Below, piece by piece: positions 1 through 4,639 of a DNA stretch of 11,932 nucleotides. A model generated the notes under the pieces. That model had not been told where the DNA came from and searched no databases. It saw only the letters and a list, made by a program, of their open reading frames with translations. The stretch's first letter is position 1, and the number at the start of each line of letters is the position of its first letter. The stretch is from GWB1-37-8 sp964603935 (GTDB lineage Bacteria; Patescibacteriota; Microgenomatia; Levybacterales; UBA12049), in the NCBI GenBank assembly GCA_964603935.1, contig CAZRWL010000025.1, forward strand, positions 1 through 11,932. Reading direction: 5' to 3'. A program made the position numbers and the translations under genes.

Positions 1-917
1 CGGATTTCAAAATGCAAATGAGGACCCGTGGTTCTTCCCGTCATGCCAATCCATCCAAGAACCGTTTTTCCAGCGGTAACATTATCTCCTACCCCTACGT
101 TAATGCCGCTCAAATGCGTATAATGCGACGCAAACCCCGAGCCGTTATCTACCCATACATCTGTCCCGTATCCAAAATTCCAACCTCCTACGCTAATTGA
201 AGTTACTACTCCATCTTGCGCCGCAACAATAGATGTTCCATAGGAAGCCGCAATATCCAATGCCATATGGTACCAGGCCGCGAATTGGCTAACCACTCCT
301 TGAACCGGCCAGGTGAAACCCAATCCTGATATAGAAATCGGGCCTTGGGCAATGTAAACTTGACGCCTAAATGTTGGCTGTTCGGCAGGCTTTATTCCAT
401 CAGGCACAATTAATATCTGACCTTCAACCAAAGAAAATGTTTCGGAATTCGCAAAGTCGTTGAACGGAAAGTCAACTATTTTTTGGGGATCCGTATCTAA
501 TTTTTTGGCAATTGAATATACGGAATCTCCTTTGGCAACTTTATAAGCAATTCCGCTGACAGGGATTATTCTCAAACTATCCCCCACTGTAATATTGTCG
601 CTTACCAAATCATTTTCCCAACGGATAGTTTCAATGGAGATGCCGAATTTCTCCGCAATGGTCGAAAGAGTATCTCCTTTTTCAACCGCATAATCAATAA
701 TCTTGTCCCTTGGTTTAAGGGAAATGCTTGTTTGAAAAATATCGCTATCTACGGCAATCGACTCCCGGGACAACGGGGCGCTGACTTGAAGACCGTTTTG
801 ATCCTGCGCAAATATTGGATAGGTGTCTGCTAAAAAAGGAGAGATGATTATTCCTATTCCCAACACTCCCATTGCAGCCACATGCATGAAAGGCCTGTTA
901 TAACGGCCTCTTTTCAT
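1..917 (-). CDS. Secreted LysM-LysM-M23 peptidoglycan endopeptidase, C-terminus cut by window edge
   Basis: About 305 residues can be read from ATG at 917 down to base 1, with no stop. Residues 11-37 form a hydrophobic signal segment ending near A-Q. Two LysM repeats follow, at about 71-119 (core V-E-K-G-D-T-L-S) and 124-176 (V-A-K-G-D-S-V-Y-S). An M23 (LytM-type) zinc metallopeptidase domain runs from about 200. Its metal-site motifs are visible: H217-x3-D221, the conserved H265/H268 region (S-H-Y-T-H-L-S), and the H300-L-H302 motif in G-P-H-L-H-F-E-I at the edge. M23 enzymes cut peptidoglycan cross-bridges, and LysM binds the glycan, so this should act outside the membrane in wall remodelling. 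All catalytic motifs are intact, so it is probably active. No SD sequence precedes the ATG, and a hairpin abuts it. Only the last few residues should be missing. Confidence 0.93.
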   Translation of the reverse strand, partial: MKRGRYNRPFMHVAAMGVLGIGIIISPFLADTYPIFAQDQNGLQVSAPLSRESIAVDSDIFQTSISLKPRDKIIDYAVEKGDTLSTIAEKFGISIETIRWENDLVSDNITVGDSLRIIPVSGIAYKVAKGDSVYSIAKKLDTDPQKIVDFPFNDFANSETFSLVEGQILIVPDGIKPAEQPTFRRQVYIAQGPISISGLGFTWPVQGVVSQFAAWYHMALDIAASYGTSIVAAQDGVVTSISVGGWNFGYGTDVWVDNGSGFASHYTHLSGINVGVGDNVTAGKTVLGWIGMTGRTTGPHLHFEI

Positions 918-942
918 GGTAAACAATTTTACCAAATTGTTT
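918..942 (-). promoter_or_regulatory. Inverted repeat abutting the start codon of the M23 gene
   Basis: AAACAATTT (921-929) and AAATTGTTT (934-942) are a perfect 9-bp inverted repeat with loop TACC. An overlapping repeat, GGTAAA (918-923) and TTTACC (928-933), gives an alternative hairpin. The repeat lies directly against the ATG on the minus strand, where an SD would be expected, with a TATAAA-like box just upstream (about 943-949). It could be an operator or an RNA hairpin controlling initiation. Which one cannot be told from sequence. Confidence 0.45.
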
Positions 943-1061
943 TTATAAGATTCGAAGATAACTGATAAAACAACAATTTTTTTCTTTAAATAGAAAAAGA
1001 GGAATCTGCAGAATTTAGAAAACTCCGCAAAACCGGTCCCGACGCTTCGGAAAAAAAAACT

Positions 1062-1193
1062 AAAGGAGGGCTTAATCATGATTGAGAGGAAATGGTAGCA
1101 AAAATGGGCATCAGAGTCAAATTTCAGCTCTTTGTGCGAGCGTTGAAACAAAAATCATAAATGGCGAGGCAATCCCTTTTTCAAATGAACTAA
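1062..1193 (+). other. SD-led cluster of three mini-ORFs, possible leader peptides or decayed gene
   Basis: AAAGGAGGG (1062-1070) lies 7 nt before ATG 1078, one of the best SD sites in the window. The ORF it serves has only six codons (M-I-E-R-K-W, stop 1096-1098). It is followed after 5 nt by an 18-residue ORF (1104-1160, basic) and directly by a 10-residue ORF (1161-1193) whose stop codon starts the next hairpin. This could be a leader-peptide arrangement or the wreck of a gene. No protein family is recognised. Confidence 0.22.
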
Positions 1194-1229
1194 AATTCGG
1201 CTTTGTTTTTTGATGGGTGCCGAATTTTA
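1191..1229. repeat. 11-bp perfect inverted repeat (terminator-like stem)
   Basis: TAAAATTCGGC (1191-1201) pairs perfectly with GCCGAATTTTA (1219-1229) around a 17-nt T-rich loop. The GC-rich part is near the loop and the outer ends are A/T, so in RNA of either strand the arm ends in AUUUUA. It may be a weak bidirectional terminator between the mini-ORF region and the rho 3' end. Confidence 0.5.
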
Positions 1230-1268
1230 CTTAGCGAAGCCGGATTTAATGTTTAATGTACAATTAAG

Positions 1269-1360
1269 CAGATGAGCGTCATCTGAAACAAGTAGTTGCC
1301 GAGCAATCTCAGCGAAGGAGATCCTGAAGCAAGCAAAGTGCCCCGAGGGGCATTCAGGAT
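1269..1360. repeat. Cluster of three hairpins downstream of rho (REP-like)
   Basis: Three successive inverted repeats are visible: CAGATGA/TCATCTG (1269-1275/1279-1285); ATCTC/GAGAT (1306-1310/1318-1322); and a compound hairpin with ATCCTGAA (1321-1328) pairing with TTCAGGAT (1353-1360) outside TGCCCC/GGGGCA (1339-1344/1347-1352), with a 10-nt bulge on one side. It begins about 14 bp after the rho stop codon. The text resembles dispersed intergenic repeats of the type ending 'TTCAGGATGACA' that I recall from many bacterial genomes. It may protect or end the rho transcript, but there is no T-tract. Confidence 0.5.
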
Positions 1361-1373
1361 GACAATGGGGTGT

Positions 1374-2660
1374 TTAGCCTTTTCCGAGGGCTTCGAGGAA
1401 TTCTTCATTGGTCGCGGTCTTGGACAAACGCTCTACAAAAATACTGGTGCGCTCTTCGGGCCCAAGCATATCAATCATTCTTCTCATCGTGGAGACCTTT
1501 TTGAGATCTTTTTCGGACAATAACAATTCTTCCTGCCTTGTGCCGGAACGGGCAATATCAATCGCGGGAAAAATTCTCCGGTCAGCCAAATGCCTGTCCA
1601 AATGCAATTCAAGGTTTCCGGTACCCTTAAACTCTTCATAAATCAAATCATCCATTCGCGAACCCGTATCAACCAACGCGGTACCGATAATTGTTAAACT
1701 TCCGCCCTCCTGACAATTTCTGGCTGCGCCGAAAAATCTTTTTGCCGGCCACAAAGCAGCCGGATCAAAACCTCCGGACAAAGTTCTGCCGGATGGCGCG
1801 ACAGACAGATTGTATGCCCGGGCCAAACGGGTGATTGAATCCAAAAGAATGATTACATCTGTTCCCATTTCAACCAGTCTTTTTGCCCGCTCCAAAGTTA
1901 TTTCCGCGACTCTGGTTTGCGCGTCAGGCGGTTCGTCGAAATGAGACGCAACCACATCTCCTTTGACAGATTGAGCAATATCTGTTACCTCTTCAGGCCT
2001 TTCTCCTATCAAAGCAGCCATCAAATGCGCTTTGGGATAATTCTGGGCGATTCCGGCTGCAATTTCCTTAAGAATTGTAGTTTTTCCTGCTTTGGGAGGA
2101 GAAACAATCATACCTCTTTGCCCAAATCCGATTGGAGAAATAAGATCAATCATGCGGGTTGACAAAGGCTGTTTGGCAGTTGAAAGCATTATTTGTTTTT
2201 TGGGATAAATAGCAGTTAAATCATCGAAATACGGCCTGTTCAAGGAGTTATCCGCAGGCGCGTCATTAACTGTTTCCACTTTCAATAATCCAAAATAACG
2301 CTCCGTATCTTTTGGCGGACGCCCTACTCCTTTGACTTTGTCTCCCGGACGCAACATGAAACGCCTGATTTGAGACTGGGAAATATAAATATCTCTTTGA
2401 GATGGAATAAATTTAGGACGTAAAAACCCATGTCCCTCGGGTTGAATATCCAAAATTCCCGCAACTTCAACGGTAACTTGAGGTTCTTGCCGATAAGCAA
2501 AATTGTTTATAGGCATAGCGGGAACAAACGGCGCAGGCGCTGCAGGCGCCGGCGCAACTGGTTCCGGTGCGACAGAAGCCGCCGGAGAACCGATAATCTC
2601 ATCAACTGTTGAGTTCTGTTTTGCAGAATCTTTTTGAAGTGTGGGTTTTTTACTTACCAT
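1374..2660 (-). CDS. rho: Transcription termination factor Rho
   Basis: This 428-residue protein is a hexameric RNA-dependent ATPase/helicase that ends transcription. The primary RNA-binding (cold-shock-like) domain spans about 66-132 (G-H-G-F-L-R, D-I-Y-I-S-x-S-Q-I-R-R-F, then R-P-P-K). The ATPase core has Walker A S-P-P-K-A-G-K-T-T (187-195), catalytic E220 in L-I-G-E-R-P-E-E-V, Walker B ending at D274 (V-I-I-L-L-D-S-I-T-R), the Q-loop at about 292-302, and the R-loop K-G-T-G (345-348). Two things are odd. Residues 1-65 are a low-complexity Ala/Pro tail in place of the usual Rho_N helical bundle. Position 219 is Gly where E. coli has Asp210 next to the catalytic Glu. No SD precedes ATG 2660; a good promoter lies about 80 bp upstream. 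Confidence 0.96.
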   Translation of the reverse strand: MVSKKPTLQKDSAKQNSTVDEIIGSPAASVAPEPVAPAPAAPAPFVPAMPINNFAYRQEPQVTVEVAGILDIQPEGHGFLRPKFIPSQRDIYISQSQIRRFMLRPGDKVKGVGRPPKDTERYFGLLKVETVNDAPADNSLNRPYFDDLTAIYPKKQIMLSTAKQPLSTRMIDLISPIGFGQRGMIVSPPKAGKTTILKEIAAGIAQNYPKAHLMAALIGERPEEVTDIAQSVKGDVVASHFDEPPDAQTRVAEITLERAKRLVEMGTDVIILLDSITRLARAYNLSVAPSGRTLSGGFDPAALWPAKRFFGAARNCQEGGSLTIIGTALVDTGSRMDDLIYEEFKGTGNLELHLDRHLADRRIFPAIDIARSGTRQEELLLSEKDLKKVSTMRRMIDMLGPEERTSIFVERLSKTATNEEFLEALGKG

Positions 2661-2670
2661 ATTTGAGCGA

Positions 2671-2687
2671 ATTAGAAATTAGAAATT
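2671..2687. repeat. Heptamer microrepeat in the rho leader
   Basis: ATTAGAA occurs twice in tandem (2671-2677, 2678-2684), followed by ATT, in the untranslated leader of rho close to its start codon. A different 7-nt-period repeat occurs inside the large glycosyltransferase gene at 9813-9846. Confidence 0.5.
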
Positions 2688-2742
2688 GTTGTTCACATCT
2701 TTGTGGAAATTTTCTTCCCGAAGAACTGTTTAATCCATCCAT

Positions 2743-2771
2743 ATTACACCATATTCCCAAACCAAAGTCAA
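2743..2771 (-). promoter_or_regulatory. Sigma70-type promoter of rho
   Basis: On the minus strand, TTGACT (2771-2766) and TGTAAT (2748-2743) are separated by exactly 17 bp, a near-consensus spacing. The predicted start, about 2736, gives a leader of roughly 75 nt containing a small hairpin (TTCTT/AAGAA, 2712-2725). The -35 box ends only 3 bp from the target duplication of the transposon. Confidence 0.6.
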
Positions 2772-2774
2772 GGA

Positions 2775-2782
2775 GCAATTAT
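2775..2782 (+). repeat. Left 8-bp target site duplication (GCAATTAT)
   Basis: GCAATTAT directly precedes the left terminal repeat and recurs in direct orientation at 5317-5324, directly after the right terminal repeat. Confidence 0.9.
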
Positions 2783-2811
2783 GGTGATTGGTTAGTTACC
2801 TCACGCAGCTC
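2783..2811 (+). repeat. Left terminal inverted repeat of the transposon
   Basis: It matches the reverse complement of 5288-5316 at 25 of 29 positions, with mismatches at positions 4, 6, 16 and 24 from the tip. It begins right after the target duplication. Confidence 0.9.
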
Positions 2812-2833
2812 TCTTTTTTTGTTTGATGGTTTA

Positions 2834-2842
2834 TGATATACT
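2834..2842 (+). promoter_or_regulatory. Extended -10 promoter for the structured RNA
   Basis: TGATATACT (TG-n-TATACT) is an extended -10 element, with only a T-run at the -35 position. The predicted start, about 2849, lies immediately before the first helix of the RNA. The same nine bases occur upstream of the transposase at 4596-4588 on the minus strand. Confidence 0.55.
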
Positions 2843-2848
2843 ACTATC

Positions 2849-2979
2849 AGTAATCCCGTGAGAAAGCCTGAACTGCCCAGACTGGAACACGACGTTGATA
2901 CTTGCGGGGATTAATTTGGATAAGAATAGGAAAAAGTGTACCCGCATGAGGATTAGAATTAATCCGATGCGGGTTTTTT
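2849..2979 (+). ncRNA. Structured leader RNA with alternative helices (riboswitch/attenuator-like, class unknown)
   Basis: The RNA offers mutually exclusive pairings. P1 is TAATCCC (2851-2857) with GGGATTA (2907-2913), enclosing about 49 nt. An antiterminator is TGCGGG (2903-2908) with CCCGCA (2941-2946), or GGATTAATT (2908-2916) with AATTAATCC (2957-2965). The terminator is CCCGCAT with ATGCGGG. If P1 forms, its 3' strand is used up and the terminator is free to form; if P1 is open, the same bases can block the terminator. This is the usual logic of a transcription-terminating riboswitch. I could not match the 49-nt core to TPP, SAM, purine, preQ1, glycine, fluoride, lysine, T-box or SRP/6S consensus sequences from memory. 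It could instead be a stand-alone small RNA. The next gene is the 45-residue ORF, about 100 nt downstream. Confidence 0.5.
2941..2979 (+). terminator. Strong intrinsic terminator
   Basis: CCCGCAT (2941-2947) pairs with ATGCGGG (2967-2973), and GGATTA (2950-2955) with TAATCC (2960-2965) inside it. The stem has 13 bp, a small GA/G internal loop and a GAAT tetraloop, followed directly by TTTTTT (2974-2979). It is the best terminator in the window. Confidence 0.85.
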
Positions 2980-3075
2980 GGTATTTAGGGCACTTTAAAA
3001 ATAAAATGTTTTTTATTGATCGAAGCGCTGGATGATCTTTTCGCCTCATCTTATAAAAAGAAGGGGGGTGAGAAT

Positions 3076-3213
3076 ATGGCAAATAATAGAAGATCTAGCA
3101 GCAGCACAAGACCTGCCGATAGAAGCTCTATAAGTGGAAGGTTTGTAACCGAAAGATATGCAAGAGCGCATAAGGCTACAACCGAACACGAAAGAATTAG
3201 GAAAGGAAAATAA
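3076..3213 (+). CDS. Small basic protein with S-G-R-F-V-T motif
   Basis: A 45-residue protein with a serine/arginine-rich start (residues 4-18) and a core R-S-S-I-S-G-R-F-V-T-E-R-Y-A-R-A-H-K-A-T-T (about 16-36). The start at 3076 is fixed by a strong G-rich SD (AAGGGGGGTGAG, 3061-3072). The open frame continues further upstream, but without a comparable site. I recall short hypothetical proteins with a similar R-S-x-[IV]-[ST]-G-R-F-V core from phages, plasmids and many bacteria, with no established function. The high positive charge would suit nucleic-acid binding, but that is a guess. It lies inside the transposon, downstream of the attenuator-like RNA and 87 bp before the tRNA, so it may share their transcript. 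Confidence 0.75.
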   Translation: MANNRRSSSSTRPADRSSISGRFVTERYARAHKATTEHERIRKGK

Positions 3214-3240
3214 TATTATTAGCAGATAACTAATAATGTT
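3212..3240 (+). repeat. AT-rich hairpin after the small ORF
   Basis: AATATTATTAG (3212-3222) pairs with CTAATAATGTT (3230-3240) around CAGATAA, giving 11 pairs with one G-U. It overlaps the stop codon of the small ORF. There is no T-tract, so it is a weak terminator at most and may be an mRNA 3' stem. Confidence 0.4.
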
Positions 3241-3271
3241 CTCTATCCAGCGTTTCGCTCTTTAAAGAACT

Positions 3272-3277
3272 TATAAT
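3272..3277 (+). promoter_or_regulatory. Possible -10 box for the tRNA
   Basis: A perfect TATAAT, with predicted start about 3284, some 17 nt before the tRNA. No good -35 is seen (AGCGTT at 17-bp spacing). It lies in the inverted repeat, so it may be there for that reason alone. Confidence 0.35.
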
Positions 3278-3300
3278 CTAGGCTGAGTCAGTAACTTTAC

Positions 3301-3387
3301 GCCAATGTGGCGCAATGGTAGACGCGATCGTTTAGAAAACGATTAACTCCTCAAGGGTTATTGCGGGTTCGATTCCCGCCATTGGCA
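3301..3387 (+). tRNA. Class II tRNA: leucine-type body, apparent anticodon AGA
   Basis: The cloverleaf is complete. Acceptor GCCAATG (3301-3307) pairs with CATTGGC (3380-3386), and the discriminator is A3387. The D-stem is GCG/CGC, with a GCGCAATGGTAGACGCG region typical of bacterial tRNA-Leu. The anticodon stem is ATCGT/ACGAT (3327-3331/3339-3343) around the loop TTAGAAA. The long variable arm is TAACTC/GGGTTA (3344-3349/3355-3360). The T-stem is GCGGG/CCCGC around TTCGATT. CCA is not encoded. Standard geometry puts the anticodon at 3334-3336 = AGA (Ser UCU), whereas D-arm and A73 say Leu. A Leu anticodon TAG exists one base upstream (3333-3335), but using it would break the anticodon stem. 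The gene lies inside the transposon and inside a long inverted repeat. Confidence 0.88.
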
Positions 3388-3421
3388 CGCCCAGCCATTA
3401 CTGGCTCAACTTAGGTTATAA

Positions 3422-3679
3422 ATTGTCAAAAGTGCTAGAAATTAATCTTCTTTGTATCGGACTGAGGATGATAGCATAGTGTGAAAATGTTTTCAAGTCT
3501 GTAATCTATTACACAGGACTTTTTCATGATTGTCAAATAGCATTTTAGCCTCAAATTTATTAATTTTAGCCTTGTCTAATACATTAAACAATAGCAAATT
3601 TGATATTGTTATTTAGTCCTACGCATTGCTTTGCGCTTGAAGCAAGCGTAGCATAATCAAAGCTAAAAGTCAATAGTTT
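3422..3679. other. Non-coding spacer between tRNA and transposase
   Basis: These 258 bp within the transposon contain no believable ORF. The base composition is very AT-rich. Short repeats include TGTAAT/ATTACA near 3500 and AACAATA/TATTGTT (about 3588-3610). The only strong structure is the hairpin at 3619-3651. Confidence 0.55.
3619..3651 (-). repeat. 12-bp hairpin downstream of the transposase
   Basis: CTACGC-a-TTGCTT (3619-3631) pairs with AAGCAAGCGTAG (3640-3651), 12 bp with one bulged A around an 8-nt loop. It lies 28 bp past the transposase stop. No T-tract follows on either strand, so it may be a transcript-end stabiliser, a Rho-type end or a transposition-related structure. Confidence 0.45.
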
Positions 3680-4540
3680 TTATTTAAAAATTGCTCTTTG
3701 TAAAAGAGTTCCAAACATTTTCTCTGGTTCCTTCCTGTGGTTATATCTCCATTCAAACTCATTTAAATATTTTTGCAAATGTTGCTTTGAAGTCTTGTGA
3801 TAAGTACCAGATAGACTCCTTTTTAACATTCCCCAACCCGATTCAATCGTCTGAGTATAAACATCTCCCCGCACATATTCTCTCCGATGCAAGACTGAAT
3901 CGTGCTTATATCCATACTTATTTAAATTTTTATAAGCGTGAAGTTGATCAGACATTATATGAGCATTTCTATCTATATTTTTTAAGACCTGAGCATGCAG
4001 AGTTATTTTTCCATTATTAGGTATATGCCTGTATCTTGCCCTTCCCCCTCTTTCGACAAAGCCCATAACAACGGCGGCATCATCAACTTTGTCTCCGTAC
4101 CAGAGATTTCTTCTCCAACCAACATAAGTTTCGTCAATTTCTACAATTCCTTTTAGAAAATCTGAATTTTCCGTTGCCATTGCTTCTCTAATTTTGTGGA
4201 GCATTCTCCAGGCGGTATGGTAATTAACTTTAATATATCTCTGAAGTTCAAGAGCAGCCATTCCCGATCTAGTATTTGTTAAGAGATAAATTGCGAGAAA
4301 CCAATATCTAAGAGAAATTCTGGTACGATGAAAAATTGTACTTGCTAGTGGCGATGTCTGAGCACGACAGAACTTACAGCAATAAACTGGGCGGCTTTTA
4401 ATCCTGTAATGCCTGGTGACCATCTTGCATTTCCTACACATAATTCCTTTGGGGTAGCGTCGTTGTACGATTTCCTGAAGACAGGCAGAATCATCCGAAT
4501 ATCTTTCAATAAAGTCCACAAAGCTAATTTGCTTTGGCAT
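3680..4540 (-). CDS. IS1595-family (ISXO2-type) DDE transposase
   Basis: This 286-residue protein cuts and joins the transposon ends. An N-terminal zinc ribbon has C35-x2-C38 and C54/C55...C58, where this family binds DNA. The ISXO2-like catalytic domain shows D136 (V-E-I-D-E-T-Y-V-G), D198 (I-M-S-D-Q-L-H-A-Y) and E233 (Q-T-I-E-S-G-W-G-M-L-K-R), with the family lysine K240, so the active site looks intact and the length is normal. It lies between the two 29-bp terminal repeats and should act on them; the 8-bp target duplication fits. The start at 4540 has no SD, but an extended -10 box lies about 48 bp upstream. The Ntn hydrolase gene is upstream on the same strand, with 99 bp between. Confidence 0.93.
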   Translation of the reverse strand: MPKQISFVDFIERYSDDSACLQEIVQRRYPKGIMCRKCKMVTRHYRIKSRPVYCCKFCRAQTSPLASTIFHRTRISLRYWFLAIYLLTNTRSGMAALELQRYIKVNYHTAWRMLHKIREAMATENSDFLKGIVEIDETYVGWRRNLWYGDKVDDAAVVMGFVERGGRARYRHIPNNGKITLHAQVLKNIDRNAHIMSDQLHAYKNLNKYGYKHDSVLHRREYVRGDVYTQTIESGWGMLKRSLSGTYHKTSKQHLQKYLNEFEWRYNHRKEPEKMFGTLLQRAIFK

Positions 4541-4587
4541 GCGGGCATACTATCAGGCTCAAAAATGGATTGCAAGAAATGTATCAA

Positions 4588-4596
4588 AGTATATCA
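4588..4596 (-). promoter_or_regulatory. Extended -10 promoter of the transposase
   Basis: TGATATACT on the minus strand (4596-4588) is identical to the box before the structured RNA at 2834-2842. It predicts a leader of about 40 nt ahead of ATG 4540. No clear -35 is seen. Confidence 0.5.
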
Positions 4597-4639
4597 TCTA
4601 GCCTTATTCTTACAGGCATGGGTGATAATAATGATGTAG

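Larger units (their letters stand above)
950..1370. other. Gene-poor intergenic region with mini-ORFs and hairpins
   Basis: No gene of believable length is visible between the start of the M23 gene and the end of rho. The stretch holds three very short ORFs (1078-1098, 1104-1160, 1161-1193), the first with a strong SD, an 11-bp inverted repeat (1191-1229), and a run of hairpins next to the end of rho (1269-1360). The 31-codon open stretch upstream of 1080 has no start codon and was not called. Confidence 0.6.
3271..3421. repeat. 24-position inverted repeat enclosing the tRNA gene
   Basis: TTATAATCTAGG... (3271-3294) and the arm at 3398-3421 (...CTTAGGTTATAA) can pair over 24 positions: 20 Watson-Crick, 3 G-U and one C/A mismatch (3283/3409). 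The tRNA sits between the arms with 6 nt on the 5' side and 10 nt on the 3' side. It may be a long precursor-RNA stem presenting the tRNA, or the end repeats of a small 151-bp element nested in the transposon. The left arm contains TATAAT (3272-3277), which could be a tRNA promoter; in that case the outer part of the left arm would not be in the transcript. Confidence 0.75.

Noticed and set aside
983..1079. 31-codon open stretch rich in Lys/Glu before the mini-ORF
   Set aside because: It has no start codon in frame (an upstream stop is followed by ATA), and it overlaps the SD of the mini-ORF.
1296..1523. 75-residue plus-strand ORF over the rho 3' end
   Set aside because: It is a shadow of rho and the repeat cluster on the opposite strand; it has no family features.
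2849..2979. Bridge-RNA-like guide (as in IS110) or a TPP riboswitch
   Set aside because: The transposase is a DDE IS1595 type, not IS110, and no obvious match to the target GCAATTAT flanks was seen in the RNA. The TPP hallmarks (CUGAGA, then the ACCUGAUCUGGAUAAUGCCAGCGUAGGGA region) are not present beyond chance words.
3016..3075. N-terminal extension of the 45-residue protein
   Set aside because: The upstream start is not ATG and has no SD, while ATG 3076 has a strong one.
3332..3338. Reading the tRNA anticodon as TAG (Leu)
   Set aside because: It would need stem GATCG with AACGA, whose pairs do not form; ATCGT/ACGAT with a 7-nt loop is perfect and gives AGA.
3422..3679. A second, minimal IS with its own left end close to the transposase
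   Set aside because: I looked for inverted repeats between this spacer and 4541-4640 and found only weak, scattered matches; the 2783/5316 ends with a perfect duplication are decisive.
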